Both the position numbers and the translations under genes were made by a program. A stretch of 64,000 bases of DNA from Alistipes sp. Its GTDB lineage: Bacteria; Bacteroidota; Bacteroidia; Bacteroidales; Rikenellaceae. The notes under the pieces are model-generated. The model did no database searches and was not told where the DNA came from. It was given only the letters and a program-made list of their open reading frames with translations. The stretch is from assembly GCA_020026395.1 (NCBI GenBank), contig JAHHQM010000003.1, positions 124,001-188,000 on the forward strand, written 5' to 3'. How positions within the stretch are numbered: the first letter of the stretch is position 1; the number at the start of each line of letters is the position of its first letter. Shown here piece after piece: positions 17,334 through 26,599 of this stretch.

Positions 17334-18407
17334 ATGATGAATAACAAATATTGCGTGATCATGGCGGGAGGTATCGGCACCCGCTTTTGGCCGAAGAGCC
17401 GTCAGCGTATGCCGAAGCAGTTTCTCGACATCCTCGGTACCGGCAAATCGTTTATCCGCCACACCTTCGAGCGCTTTCTGCCGCTCGTACCCGCCGAGAA
17501 TTTCCTGGTGGTCACCAACTACAAATACAAGGATCTGGTGCTGGAGCATCTGCCCGAATTGAAGGAAGAGCAGATTCTGTGCGAGCCCATCGGCCGCAAC
17601 ACCGCCCCCTGCATCGCCTACGCCACCTACACCCTCATGAAGAAGAATCCGCAGGCGGAGATGATCGTCACCCCCGCCGACCACCTGATTCTGAACGAGG
17701 AAGATTTCCGCAAGATCATTTCGGAGTGCGTATCGTTCGCCGCCGACCACGATGCCATGATGACCGTCGGCATCAAACCGACCCGTCCCGATACGGGTTA
17801 CGGCTACATCCAGGTGTCGAATCAGGAGCCGATCAGCAAGGTGAAGTGCTTCACCGAGAAACCCAATCTGGAGCTGGCACAGACCTTCCTCCAGTGTGGC
17901 GAGTTCTTCTGGAATTCGGGTATCTTCATCTGGAAGGGCACGACCATCGTCGAGGCGTTCAAGAAATACCTGCCCGAGCACCACGCCCTGTTCAGCGAGG
18001 TGGAGAAGGCCGACACGCCCGAGGCCGAACGCGCCGTCATCGAGAAGGCTTTTTCGGAGTGCCGCGCCATTTCGATCGACTACGGCATCATGGAGAAAGC
18101 CGACAATGTCTATGTGCGTTGCGGTGAATTCGGCTGGAGCGACATCGGCACGTGGGGTTCGGTTTACCAGCATTCGCGCAAGGATCGCTACGCCAACGCC
18201 GTTCCCGAGGAAGGGTGTTACCTGTACGACGTGCGTTCGTCGATCGTCTCGATTCCCAAGGATAAAATCGCCGTGGTGAGCGGCCTCAAGGAGTACATCA
18301 TCGTCGATACGGACGATGTGCTGATGATCTGCCCGCGCAGTGAGGAGCAGAACATCAAGAAATTCATCGATGAGGTGAAGTTCCACGACGGCGACAAACA
18401 TATTTAA
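17334..18407 (+). CDS. manC: Mannose-1-phosphate guanylyltransferase
   Basis: Makes GDP-mannose from mannose-1-phosphate and GTP for GDP-fucose and surface glycans. 357 residues; nucleotidyltransferase signature MAGGIGTRFWPKSRQRMPKQ at residues 10-29, GRNTAP near 87 and TPADH near 110. The length covers only the GMP domain: there is no C-terminal phosphomannose isomerase domain as in the bifunctional enzymes. A second ATG follows directly (ATGATG), so the start could be one codon later. The gene is 8 nt upstream of murF, suggesting one envelope-precursor transcript. Confidence 0.94.
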   Translation: MMNNKYCVIMAGGIGTRFWPKSRQRMPKQFLDILGTGKSFIRHTFERFLPLVPAENFLVVTNYKYKDLVLEHLPELKEEQILCEPIGRNTAPCIAYATYTLMKKNPQAEMIVTPADHLILNEEDFRKIISECVSFAADHDAMMTVGIKPTRPDTGYGYIQVSNQEPISKVKCFTEKPNLELAQTFLQCGEFFWNSGIFIWKGTTIVEAFKKYLPEHHALFSEVEKADTPEAERAVIEKAFSECRAISIDYGIMEKADNVYVRCGEFGWSDIGTWGSVYQHSRKDRYANAVPEEGCYLYDVRSSIVSIPKDKIAVVSGLKEYIIVDTDDVLMICPRSEEQNIKKFIDEVKFHDGDKHI

Positions 18408-18415
18408 CCCCGAGC

Positions 18416-19816
18416 ATGACCCGCTTATATCAATTATTCAAGGCGCACCCCACCATTTCGACCGACAGCCGCCGCATTGCCCCCGATTCGATCTTCTTCG
18501 CATTGAAGGGTGCCAATTTCGACGGCAATAAGTTCGCCCGCGAGGCACTGAAAAAAGGTGCCGCCTACGCCGTGATCGACGATCCCGAGGTTTTGGAGGA
18601 GGCACTCCGCGAGGCCGAATCAAAACCCCAAGCCGAGAAGCCGACCCATTCGCTTCCCGATGACCTGCAACCCGAAGTTGCGGAGGTCGTGGCCGAAATC
18701 CACGCCATTGCCGACCGCATCAACGAATCACACACCGCAGAACGCCTCCAGGAGGAGATTCGCCTAATCCTCGTCCCCAATGTATTGAAGGCCTTGCAGG
18801 ATCTGGCACGCGAACACCGCCGTGCCTTGGACATTCCGATTCTGGCCATTTCGGGCAGCAACGGAAAAACCACCACCAAAGAACTCATCAACCGCGTGCT
18901 GAGTGCGCGTTTTCGCACCTATGCCACCCGCGGCAATCTGAATAACCACATCGGCGTTCCGCTGACGCTGCTTGCGATGACCCGTTCGACCCAATTCGGT
19001 ATTGTGGAGATGGGTGCAAGCGCACAGGGCGAGATCGCACTTCTCACGTCCATTGCCCAACCCGACTACGGAATTCTGACCAACGTAGGCCGAGCCCACC
19101 TGGGCGGTTTCGGAGGCCCCGAAGGCGTCCGAAAGGGCAAAGGCGAATTGTACGACTACCTGATGCGCCATTCGGGCAAGGCCTTTCTGCGCGAGGACGA
19201 TCCGACACTTCTTTCGATGGCCGACGAGCGCCCCGCACTGGACACCATCCGCTATACGAGTGATCTTTCGGAGGGTATCCTCCACCACCTGGAGGGCGAC
19301 TACAACCGCTTCAACATTGCGGCTGCCGTGGCCGTAGGTCGTCATTTCGGCATCGGTGAGGATGAAATCCGCGCCGCAATCGAGGGTTATATTCCCGACA
19401 ACAACCGTTCGCAACGCATGGATACCCCACGCAACACGCTTATTGTCGATTGCTACAACGCCAATCCGTCGAGTATGCGTGCTTCCATCACCAATTTTTT
19501 GAAGGAAGCCACCGCCGAAGGTAAAGCGCATATGCTCATTCTGGGTGATATGTTGGAGTTGGGCGCATGGTCGGTCGAAGAGCACGCCTCCATGATCCGT
19601 CTTGCCGCCGAAGACCCCGAGGCCGAATTGCATCTGGTCGGCGAGGAGTTCCGCAAGGCCTATCAGTCGCTCGACGTAAAACCCGCCCGTTGCACGCTCT
19701 ACCCCGATCGGGAAGCGCTGCTGGAGGAGCTCCAAAAACATCATCCCGAGAATCACCTGATCCTCATCAAGGGATCGCGCGGGATTGGTTTGGAGAAAAC
19801 AATCGATCTTTTATAA
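18416..19816 (+). CDS. murF: UDP-N-acetylmuramoyl-tripeptide--D-alanyl-D-alanine ligase, with an inserted acidic segment
   Basis: Adds D-Ala-D-Ala to the UDP-MurNAc tripeptide, the last cytoplasmic step of the peptidoglycan precursor. N-terminal domain (STDSRRIAPDSIFFALKGAN), ATP-binding P-loop SGSNGKTTTKE near 146-156, NLNNHIGVPLT, EMGAS, YNANPSSM and GDMLELG all present. Length is 466 residues. Between the N-terminal domain (ending VIDDP near 57) and the strand RLILVPNVLKALQ (116 on), where about 15 residues are usual, there are about 58, rich in Glu, Ala and Pro. The insert is in frame and the catalytic motifs are intact. Confidence 0.95.
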   Translation: MTRLYQLFKAHPTISTDSRRIAPDSIFFALKGANFDGNKFAREALKKGAAYAVIDDPEVLEEALREAESKPQAEKPTHSLPDDLQPEVAEVVAEIHAIADRINESHTAERLQEEIRLILVPNVLKALQDLAREHRRALDIPILAISGSNGKTTTKELINRVLSARFRTYATRGNLNNHIGVPLTLLAMTRSTQFGIVEMGASAQGEIALLTSIAQPDYGILTNVGRAHLGGFGGPEGVRKGKGELYDYLMRHSGKAFLREDDPTLLSMADERPALDTIRYTSDLSEGILHHLEGDYNRFNIAAAVAVGRHFGIGEDEIRAAIEGYIPDNNRSQRMDTPRNTLIVDCYNANPSSMRASITNFLKEATAEGKAHMLILGDMLELGAWSVEEHASMIRLAAEDPEAELHLVGEEFRKAYQSLDVKPARCTLYPDREALLEELQKHHPENHLILIKGSRGIGLEKTIDLL

Positions 19817-19830
19817 GATATTAAATGCAT

Positions 19831-19869
19831 AAAAAAGCGTGGAGTCCATATGGGACTCCGCTCTTTTTA
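19831..19869. terminator. Bidirectional terminator between murF and DUF4923 gene
   Basis: Stem AGCGTGGAGTCC / GGGACTCCGCT flanked by A6 on the left and T5 on the right, between convergent genes. Confidence 0.88.
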
Positions 19870-19885
19870 TTCCTATAGAAGGAAT

Positions 19886-20509
19886 TTACTTGATTGTGGT
19901 TGCCGTATCTCGCTGGAACGTGAAACCGATATACACATCCTTGTAGTGTTCGAACAGTGCGACCAGTCCGTTCAGCTGGGGCACGCGGTCACCGATGGCC
20001 TTGACCATATCGACCAATTTGGTGACGGGGAAGACCAGAATCATCTCGTTGCCACGCACATAAACCGTACCCGTCACGGGTTCGTATTTGCGTCGCTTGG
20101 AGTCGAACGAGAAAGTCATCAGGTGCTTTTCGGCCTCGTAGGTATAATCACCCTTGACGGTGCGTTCGCCCGTCGTGGCCTCGTAGCGGTTGTCGCGATT
20201 GAGGGTCAGGATGCCGAAACCGGGTTTCAGACCCACCTTCTCATAGACCTTCGTCATCTTTTTCTCGGCCGTCTTTTCCAAAGCCGCAGCCGCAAAACCC
20301 GACAACACATCGTCACCCTTCATCTTCATGGCAGGTGCCGAATAGACCCAACGGCCGTTCATCGTCAATTCCGAGACCTTACCGCCAAGCGCCTCGTCGG
20401 CAGCCGATGCGGCTTCCTTCAAAAGATCTCGCCAATCCTGTGCCGATGCCGTCTGCACTCCCATCAGAAGGGCGCACGCCGTCATCACAAAAATCAAAAG
20501 TTTCTTCAT
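19886..20509 (-). CDS. DUF4923-family secreted protein
   Basis: 207 residues with a Sec signal peptide ending SASAQ (Asp25 next). The mature protein starts with a helix (DWRDLLKEAASAADEALGG) followed by repeated short beta strands (LTMNGRWVYSAPAMKMKG, GILTLNRDNRYEATTGERTVKGD), a lipocalin-like pattern typical of DUF4923 in Bacteroidales. No lipobox. Function unknown. It is the last gene of the probable mazG-opt-pepT-nadE operon, 15 nt after nadE. Confidence 0.8.
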   Translation of the reverse strand: MKKLLIFVMTACALLMGVQTASAQDWRDLLKEAASAADEALGGKVSELTMNGRWVYSAPAMKMKGDDVLSGFAAAALEKTAEKKMTKVYEKVGLKPGFGILTLNRDNRYEATTGERTVKGDYTYEAEKHLMTFSFDSKRRKYEPVTGTVYVRGNEMILVFPVTKLVDMVKAIGDRVPQLNGLVALFEHYKDVYIGFTFQRDTATTIK

Positions 20510-20524
20510 CTTAAAAAAATTAAT

Positions 20525-22450
20525 CTAAAGTTTGTCAATTTCCTCAAGCCATGCGGCCGACAACATATCCGAAGGCATCTCCCAATCACCACGCGGCGAG
20601 AGCGAAATGCGCCCCGTACGCGGTCCGTCGGGCAGTGCCGAGCGTTTGAACTGCTGCGTGAAGAATCGACGGAAGAACGTACGGAGCCACTTAAGGATGG
20701 TCTCACGATCGTACGTTCCGCAGAAAGCCTCCTCGGCCATATAGAGGATCTTCGCGGGGCATGCACCTCCCGAAATGAAATGATAGAGGAAAAAGTCGTG
20801 CAACTCGTAGGGGCCGACCAGATCCTCGGTCTTCTGGGCAATTTCGCCCTGATCGTCGGCGGGCAGAAGCTCGGGGCTGACGGGCGTTTCGATCACGTCG
20901 AGCAGCGTTTGGCGGATCTCCTCGTCCTGCTCGCTCTCGGCACACCAGGCCACCACGTGGCGCACCAGCGTCTTGGGTACCGTGGCGTTCACGCCGTACA
21001 TCGACATATGGTCGCCGTTGTAGGTTGCCCAACCCAGCGCCAATTCGCTCAAGTCGCCCGTACCGACCACCAGACCGTTCTCCTTGTTGGCCAGATCCAT
21101 CAGGATCTGCGTACGTTCGCGTGCCTGGCTGTTTTCGTAAGCCGACGAACGATCCGACGAGTCCAGACCGATGTCCTCGAAATGTTGTTCGCAGGCCTTA
21201 CGGATCGGAATTTCGTGCATCGTAATGCCCAGTCCGTTCATCATCTTCAGGGCGTTGTTGTAGGTGCGTCCCGTCGTACCGAAACCGGGCATCGTCACAC
21301 CGATGATCTCCTTGCGGTCACGCTGCATCACATCGAATGCGCGTACCATCACCAGCAGAGCCAGCGTCGAATCCAAACCGCCCGAAATACCGATCACGGC
21401 CGTGCAGGCACGGGTATGGGTCAGGCGGCGCACCAAGCCCTGCACCTGGATTTGGAAGACCTCCTGGCAACGCTCCCAGCGGGCACGCTCCTCATGCGGG
21501 ATGAAGGGCATGGGGTCGATCTCGCGGTCGAGTTCCCGCTCTTCGTCCGATTCGGGGAAGTCGATGGTCACGATGCTGCTCTTATCGATCGTTCCCGGTT
21601 CGCGGAACATCGGATTGCGGCGGCGTTCGTAGTCCAGGCGATCGATATCGATGTCGGCCACGATAAGCTGGGGCTGCATCAGGAAGCGTTCGCCCTCCAT
21701 CAGGAGTTTACCGTTCTCGGCAATCAGCGCCTCACCACCGAACACGCCGTTGGTGGTCGATTCGCCCGATCCGGCCGACGCATAGATGTAACCCGAAATC
21801 GTGCGTGCCGACTGCGACAAGATTTGCTGTTGCAGGAAGTTATATTGCGCGGCACCCTCCATCACGGCCGCAAGGTTGCAGATGACCTTCGCACCGTTCT
21901 GCGCCAGAATCGACGAATTGGGAACGAGAGCCCACAGATCGTGCGAGAGTTCGATTCCCACCTCCACGCCATTGACGGCGAAAGTCTGGAATGCACCGAA
22001 CGGCACCATATCTCCACCCGCCGAGATCACATCGTTATCGATCGAGAATCCCGACGTGAAGAGGCGTTTTTCCGTTGCGCCCTCGCCCTCATAGACATGG
22101 CTCTTGGGCACGACACCCTGCACCTGTCCTTGCGCAATGACCACCGCCGTATCGTAGAGCGATGCCCCGTGGCGCAGAGGTGCACCCACGACGATCGTCA
22201 GCGGAATTTCGAGCGACGCATCCGCCAACTGACGCAGCGCCTCATCCACCGCATCGAGCAGTGTGCGTTGCAGCATCAGATCGCCCGCCGTATAACCCGT
22301 CACCGAAAGTTCGGGGAATACGACCAGCTCCGCACCGCGTTGTGCGGCCTCCTGGGCCAGTGCCGTAATGCGACGCACATTCTCGCGGGGATCGCCCACC
22401 GCCACAACGGGAGTGGCAACCGCAACTTTGAAAAAACCGAATTTATCCAT
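20525..22450 (-). CDS. nadE: NAD+ synthase, glutaminase domain with Ser at the nucleophile position
   Basis: Converts deamido-NAD to NAD+. 641 residues: N-terminal nitrilase-fold glutaminase (1-~275) fused to the synthetase domain (~300-641). The synthetase part is intact: ISGGLDSTLALL pyrophosphatase motif, GTGDLSELALGWATYNGDH. In the glutaminase part the catalytic Glu (E47, VFPELSVTGY) and Lys (K116, VVPKSHV) are present, but the segment that normally reads VEVCEDLW reads GIELSHDLW, putting Ser169 (codon 21944-21946) where the nucleophilic Cys belongs. The region after Lys116 also differs from the usual LPNYxxFYExR. It may therefore use free ammonia; this is inference. Confidence 0.93.
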   Translation of the reverse strand: MDKFGFFKVAVATPVVAVGDPRENVRRITALAQEAAQRGAELVVFPELSVTGYTAGDLMLQRTLLDAVDEALRQLADASLEIPLTIVVGAPLRHGASLYDTAVVIAQGQVQGVVPKSHVYEGEGATEKRLFTSGFSIDNDVISAGGDMVPFGAFQTFAVNGVEVGIELSHDLWALVPNSSILAQNGAKVICNLAAVMEGAAQYNFLQQQILSQSARTISGYIYASAGSGESTTNGVFGGEALIAENGKLLMEGERFLMQPQLIVADIDIDRLDYERRRNPMFREPGTIDKSSIVTIDFPESDEERELDREIDPMPFIPHEERARWERCQEVFQIQVQGLVRRLTHTRACTAVIGISGGLDSTLALLVMVRAFDVMQRDRKEIIGVTMPGFGTTGRTYNNALKMMNGLGITMHEIPIRKACEQHFEDIGLDSSDRSSAYENSQARERTQILMDLANKENGLVVGTGDLSELALGWATYNGDHMSMYGVNATVPKTLVRHVVAWCAESEQDEEIRQTLLDVIETPVSPELLPADDQGEIAQKTEDLVGPYELHDFFLYHFISGGACPAKILYMAEEAFCGTYDRETILKWLRTFFRRFFTQQFKRSALPDGPRTGRISLSPRGDWEMPSDMLSAAWLEEIDKL

Positions 22451-22474
22451 TGTTCAAACTTTTTTATTGATGAT

Positions 22475-22521
22475 CGAAGCGACCATCCGTCCCCTCTTTT
22501 CGGGGGACGGAGGATCGCTTC
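22475..22521. repeat. Long inverted repeat between pepT and nadE
   Basis: 20-bp arms (CGAAGCGACCATCCGTCCCC and its complement, 18 of 20 paired) around an 8-nt loop. Neither side carries a T-run in the sense needed for an intrinsic terminator, so it is more likely an mRNA-stabilising or processing hairpin between the two genes. Confidence 0.75.
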
Positions 22522-22540
22522 GAAGATTCCTTTCGGGGAA

Positions 22541-23758
22541 TTATTCAGCCCACAACTGAGCCAGATTCAGGATCACCTGCTGTGCCTTGCGCATGGTCGT
22601 CAGCGAGCAGTACTCGAACTTACCGTGGAAGTTCTGACCACCCGTGAAGAGATTCGGGCAGGGAAGACCCATGAACGAAAGGCGTGCACCGTCCGTACCA
22701 CCACGAATCGGCTGGATCAGGGGTTTCACGTCGGCCTGCTTCATGGCCTCGATGGCCTTGTCGATCAGTTGGGGATGCGGTTCGACCATCTTCTTCATGT
22801 TGAAGTACTGATCCTTGAGGGTCAGAATGACCGTACCCGCACCGTATTTGCGGTTCAGGAGATCGACGCACTGACCGATGAACATCTTCTTCTGCTCGTA
22901 CGACTCGGTGAAGTGGTCGCGGATGATATAAGCCAGCGAAGCGTGCTCGACCGTACCCTGTACGCTTACGCAGTGGTAGAAGCCTTCGTAACCCTCGGTG
23001 AATTGGGGACGCTGCTCGGCGGGGAGCATCGTCTGCAACTCGGCGGCAATGTCGATGGCGTTCTTCATCTTGTTCTTGGCCGATCCCGGGTGTACGTTCA
23101 GACCCTGAATCTCGATCTTGGCGCTGGCGGCGTTGAAGTTTTCATACTCCAACTCGCCCTCCATACCGCCGTCGACCGTATAGGCGAAGTCGGCACCGAA
23201 AGCCTTCACGTTGAAGAAATCGACACCGCGGCCGATCTCCTCGTCGGGCGTGAAGCCTACGCGGATCTTGCCGTGCTGGATTTCGGGATGATTCATCAGG
23301 TATTCGGCAGCCGTCATGATCTCGGCAACACCCGCCTTGTCGTCAGCACCCAGAAGAGTCGTTCCGTCGGTGTGGATCAGCGTGTGCCCCTTGAAGAAAC
23401 TCAATTCGGGGAAGTCTGCCACGCGCATCGTCAGCGACGGGTTGAGCATGATGTCCTCACCGTCGTACTCGTCGATGATGTGGGGTTTCACGTCCTTGCC
23501 ACTCATGTCGGGAGCCGTATCCACGTGCGAAATGAAACCGATGACGGGGGCATTCTCCTTGCCCTTCGAGGCGGGTACCGTACCCATCACGTAGCCGTGC
23601 TCGTCCATCGCGACCTCGGTCATGCCGAGTGCCAGCATCTCATCGTGCAAATGCTTCAGCAGCACCTTCTGCTTGTCGGTCGAGGGGAACGTGTTGCTCG
23701 ATTCGTCCGACTGGGTGTCGAACGAAACGTATTTCAGAAATCGATCTTTTAAATCCAT
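22541..23758 (-). CDS. pepT: Peptidase T (tripeptide aminopeptidase)
   Basis: Zinc aminopeptidase of family M20B that releases the N-terminal residue of tripeptides in the cytoplasm. 405 residues, the usual PepT length. Metal-site motifs: GFISHVDTAPD (H-x-D, near residues 74-84), TLLGADDKAG (near 139-148), the catalytic EE in TPDEEIG (near 176), and DGGMEGELE. The dimerisation (lid) domain contains LNVHPGSAKNKM. It lies 25 nt downstream of the OPT transporter gene: peptide uptake and hydrolysis are encoded together. Confidence 0.96.
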   Translation of the reverse strand: MDLKDRFLKYVSFDTQSDESSNTFPSTDKQKVLLKHLHDEMLALGMTEVAMDEHGYVMGTVPASKGKENAPVIGFISHVDTAPDMSGKDVKPHIIDEYDGEDIMLNPSLTMRVADFPELSFFKGHTLIHTDGTTLLGADDKAGVAEIMTAAEYLMNHPEIQHGKIRVGFTPDEEIGRGVDFFNVKAFGADFAYTVDGGMEGELEYENFNAASAKIEIQGLNVHPGSAKNKMKNAIDIAAELQTMLPAEQRPQFTEGYEGFYHCVSVQGTVEHASLAYIIRDHFTESYEQKKMFIGQCVDLLNRKYGAGTVILTLKDQYFNMKKMVEPHPQLIDKAIEAMKQADVKPLIQPIRGGTDGARLSFMGLPCPNLFTGGQNFHGKFEYCSLTTMRKAQQVILNLAQLWAE

Positions 23759-23783
23759 GGTATTTGGTTTTTTAGTAGTTGAT

Positions 23784-25787
23784 TTATTCGTCTTTTCGTG
23801 CGCGGAGCGTATGGCAGATCATGTAGGTGATCAGTACCAGATACATCACCAGTCCGAGCCACATGGCACCGTTCGACGAGGTCCATGCGCCCATATCGAC
23901 CGATACGCCTGCAAATTTCAGAATGGCGCTTACGACACCCATCAGCGCACCGCCTGCGATGAATCCCGATGCGATAAGCGTACCCCGACCCATGCGAGCC
24001 TTATTCAGGTCGGCATCCTTCGAGCGGCTCGATACGAACCAGGCCACCAGACCACCGACCACCAGCGGCGCATTCAATTTCATCGGCAGGAACATACCCA
24101 GCGCAAACGGCAGGGCAGGAACACCGATGAAGGTCAATACGAGTGCCAGGATTGCACCGCAGATATAGAGTACCCACGGCGTCTGACCACCCGTCATCAG
24201 CGGTTCGATGACGGCAGCCATGGCCTTGGCCTGAGGCGCCTCAAGCGAGTTGGGACCTTCGAAACCGTAGGCCTTGTTCAGCACGATCATCACGCCTGCC
24301 ACCGTTGCGGCAGCCACGAACGTACCGAGGAACTTCCAGCGCTCCTGGTTCTGCGGGGTCGTACCCAGCCAGTAACCGATCTTCAGGTCGGTGATGAAAC
24401 CTCCGGCCATCGACAGTGCCGTACAAACCACACCGCCGATAATCAATGCAGCCGCCATACCCGTGCTGCCCTTCAGGCCGATCGACACAAGGATCAGCGA
24501 CGAGAGGATCAGCGTCATGAGGGTCATACCCGACACGGGGTTCGAGCCCACGATGGCGATGGCGTTGGCGGCAACCGTCGTAAAGAGGAAGGCAATCACG
24601 AAGACGATCAGAATCGCCGTGATCGACTGAATCCAGTTACCGCCCAGCAATCCGAAGTGGAAGAAGAGGAACACCGTGATGAGCGTAGCCACCAGCATGA
24701 TGAGGATGTGTTTCATCTTCAGGTCGCGCTGCGTACGCTCCGAGCTAACCTCTTTTTTGTTTTTACCGCCGAATTCCGATACGGCAAGACCCACGGCCTG
24801 ACGGATGATCGACGACTGACGCACGATACCGATCAGACCCGCCATGGCAATACCGCCGATACCGATCGGCTTACCGATGTAGGCAAAGAGGTTCTCGGCC
24901 GAGAAGATCGTTTCGGGATTTTCCAGAATCGACTTGTTCGTCACGCCCAGCATATTCACAAGTGCCACGGCGTCGATGCTTTCGGCGAGCGATCCCACTA
25001 CGGGAACAATCAAAAACCATACGACACAGGAACCTGCCGTGATGATCAGCGCATATTTCAGACCGATGATATAACCCAGACCGAGCACTGCGGCCGAGGT
25101 GTTGATGCTGAATACGAATTTGAATTTGTCGGCAACCATTGCACCCATACGGCAGATGGTCGTCGAAACGGTATCCGTCCAAAGGCCGAACGTACCGACC
25201 AGGAAGTCGTACAAACCGCCCATAAGACCTGCGACGGCCAGCAATTTGGCCTGGTTACCGCCCTTCTCACCCGACACGAGCACCTCGGTCGTGGCCGTAG
25301 CCTCGGGGAAGGGGTATTTGCCGTGCATGTCCTTGACGAAATATTTACGGAACGGGATCAGGAGGATAATACCCAGCACGCCACCCAGCAGTGACGAAAG
25401 GAATACCTGATAGAAGTTGATGTCAATCTTCAGGATGTAGAGTGCAGGCAGGGTGAAGATGGCACCCGCCACGATCACACCCGACGAAGCACCGATCGAC
25501 TGGATGATGACATTCTGACCCAGCATATTTTTCTTGCCGAGCACGTTGCCCATACCGACCGCAATGATGGCAATCGGAATGGCGGCCTCGAAGACCTGTC
25601 CCACCTTCAGTCCGAGGTAGGCGGCCGCAGCCGAGAAGATAATCGCCATCACGACACCCATCGTCACGGAGTAAGGCGTGACCTCGACGGGGGTGGTCGA
25701 TGCCGGCATCAACGGTTTGTACTGCTCCCCCGGCTTGAGTTCGCGGTAGGCGTTTTCGGGCAGGGAAACATTCTTGTTCTGTTCCAT
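23784..25787 (-). CDS. OPT-family oligopeptide transporter
   Basis: Proton-coupled oligopeptide carrier of the inner membrane. 667 residues with about 14-16 hydrophobic segments. The N-terminal ELTPxSVxxGxxxAxxxxAA-like stretch appears as EVTPYSVTMGVVMAIIFSAA, followed by GLKVGQVFEAAIPIAI and FPEATATTEVL, all typical of prokaryotic OPT proteins. Gene order with pepT downstream supports peptide transport over metal-chelate transport. Start ATG at 25787 follows a 26-nt gap from the small protein gene. Confidence 0.93.
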   Translation of the reverse strand: MEQNKNVSLPENAYRELKPGEQYKPLMPASTTPVEVTPYSVTMGVVMAIIFSAAAAYLGLKVGQVFEAAIPIAIIAVGMGNVLGKKNMLGQNVIIQSIGASSGVIVAGAIFTLPALYILKIDINFYQVFLSSLLGGVLGIILLIPFRKYFVKDMHGKYPFPEATATTEVLVSGEKGGNQAKLLAVAGLMGGLYDFLVGTFGLWTDTVSTTICRMGAMVADKFKFVFSINTSAAVLGLGYIIGLKYALIITAGSCVVWFLIVPVVGSLAESIDAVALVNMLGVTNKSILENPETIFSAENLFAYIGKPIGIGGIAMAGLIGIVRQSSIIRQAVGLAVSEFGGKNKKEVSSERTQRDLKMKHILIMLVATLITVFLFFHFGLLGGNWIQSITAILIVFVIAFLFTTVAANAIAIVGSNPVSGMTLMTLILSSLILVSIGLKGSTGMAAALIIGGVVCTALSMAGGFITDLKIGYWLGTTPQNQERWKFLGTFVAAATVAGVMIVLNKAYGFEGPNSLEAPQAKAMAAVIEPLMTGGQTPWVLYICGAILALVLTFIGVPALPFALGMFLPMKLNAPLVVGGLVAWFVSSRSKDADLNKARMGRGTLIASGFIAGGALMGVVSAILKFAGVSVDMGAWTSSNGAMWLGLVMYLVLITYMICHTLRARKDE

Positions 25788-25813
25788 TTATAGAAGTGTT
25801 TTAGGTTTAGGTT

Positions 25814-26218
25814 CTACTTTTCGCGATCCAGACGGGCAAGCTGCTTGAGGATGTAATAGCGGTTGAACGACGGATCGGCCTTATGGGCATCCTGATACTT
25901 GTAGACTTCGCAGGCCGCAGCCGCAAAACGGCGTTGGTCATCCTTATCCTCGGCGGCAAATGCCAAATCGGCCAGTACCTCGGCAAAGAGTTCGAGTGAC
26001 GGTGCATCGAAGCCGTGCTTCCCGACAAGCGTCTCCACAAAGTCGGAATCCGCCAGCAGCGAATCCATATCCACCCCGAGTTTGTCGGCCAGTTCGACCT
26101 TGGTGGTCGTCACCTCGATCTCCTCCTCGTGGTTGTTTTTCAAGAGTTGCAGTTTACGCAACAAACCGCGCAACAGCACCCCGATCTTATCGATCTCCTT
26201 CAGAATATAATCGCCCAT
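25814..26218 (-). CDS. Uncharacterised 134-residue cytoplasmic protein
   Basis: No recognised domain. No signal peptide or membrane segment. Starts MGDYILKEIDKIGVLLRGLLRKL, is acidic overall and predicted almost all-helical, with a TPR-like C-terminal half (FAEVLADLAFAAEDKDDQRRFA...). It is 14 nt downstream of the MazG-like gene and 26 nt upstream of the OPT gene, so it is co-transcribed with them. A helical adaptor or scaffold is possible; no function can be stated. Confidence 0.8.
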   Translation of the reverse strand: MGDYILKEIDKIGVLLRGLLRKLQLLKNNHEEEIEVTTTKVELADKLGVDMDSLLADSDFVETLVGKHGFDAPSLELFAEVLADLAFAAEDKDDQRRFAAAACEVYKYQDAHKADPSFNRYYILKQLARLDREK

Positions 26219-26232
26219 CTTTCTCGTTGTTT

Positions 26233-26559
26233 TTAGCGGTTGTCGCCGCTGCCGTGGATGTGGTTACGCTCCATACGCGAATGGAGTTTCTCGACATTGG
26301 TGCGTGCCACCTCCTCAAGATCATAACCCAAATCGTGCGACAAAGCCGCGCAATACCACAGCACATCGCCGATCTCTTTCATGATTTCGCGTTTTTTCTC
26401 GTCGGTGAAGTTATTGCCCGCATCGCGGATCACCTTCTTGACCTTGTCGGCCACCTCGCCCGCTTCGCCCGTCAGTCCCAGGGTGGGATATACGATGCGG
26501 CTCTCTTCGGGGTAGATTGCGGTTTCCAATGCGTGCTGTTGATATTCGTTGAGTGTCAT
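26233..26559 (-). CDS. MazG-like nucleotide pyrophosphohydrolase
   Basis: 108 residues, all-alpha NTP pyrophosphatase. The metal-binding pair is clear: GLTGEAGEVADKVKKV (the EExxE-type helix, near residues 29-44) and EIGDVLWYCAAL (near 66-77). It probably hydrolyses non-canonical NTPs or dCTP-like substrates to NMP and PPi. First gene of the operon that leads to OPT and pepT; its promoter box lies 40 nt upstream. Confidence 0.9.
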   Translation of the reverse strand: MTLNEYQQHALETAIYPEESRIVYPTLGLTGEAGEVADKVKKVIRDAGNNFTDEKKREIMKEIGDVLWYCAALSHDLGYDLEEVARTNVEKLHSRMERNHIHGSGDNR

Positions 26560-26599
26560 ACTTTGGATTTTAATTTTATTTCAGATTTTTAGTATCGTA

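Noticed and set aside
19850..23752. 1300-codon plus-strand open frame
   Set aside because: Runs antisense through DUF4923, nadE and pepT genes, no coherent domain, explained by codon bias on the other strand.
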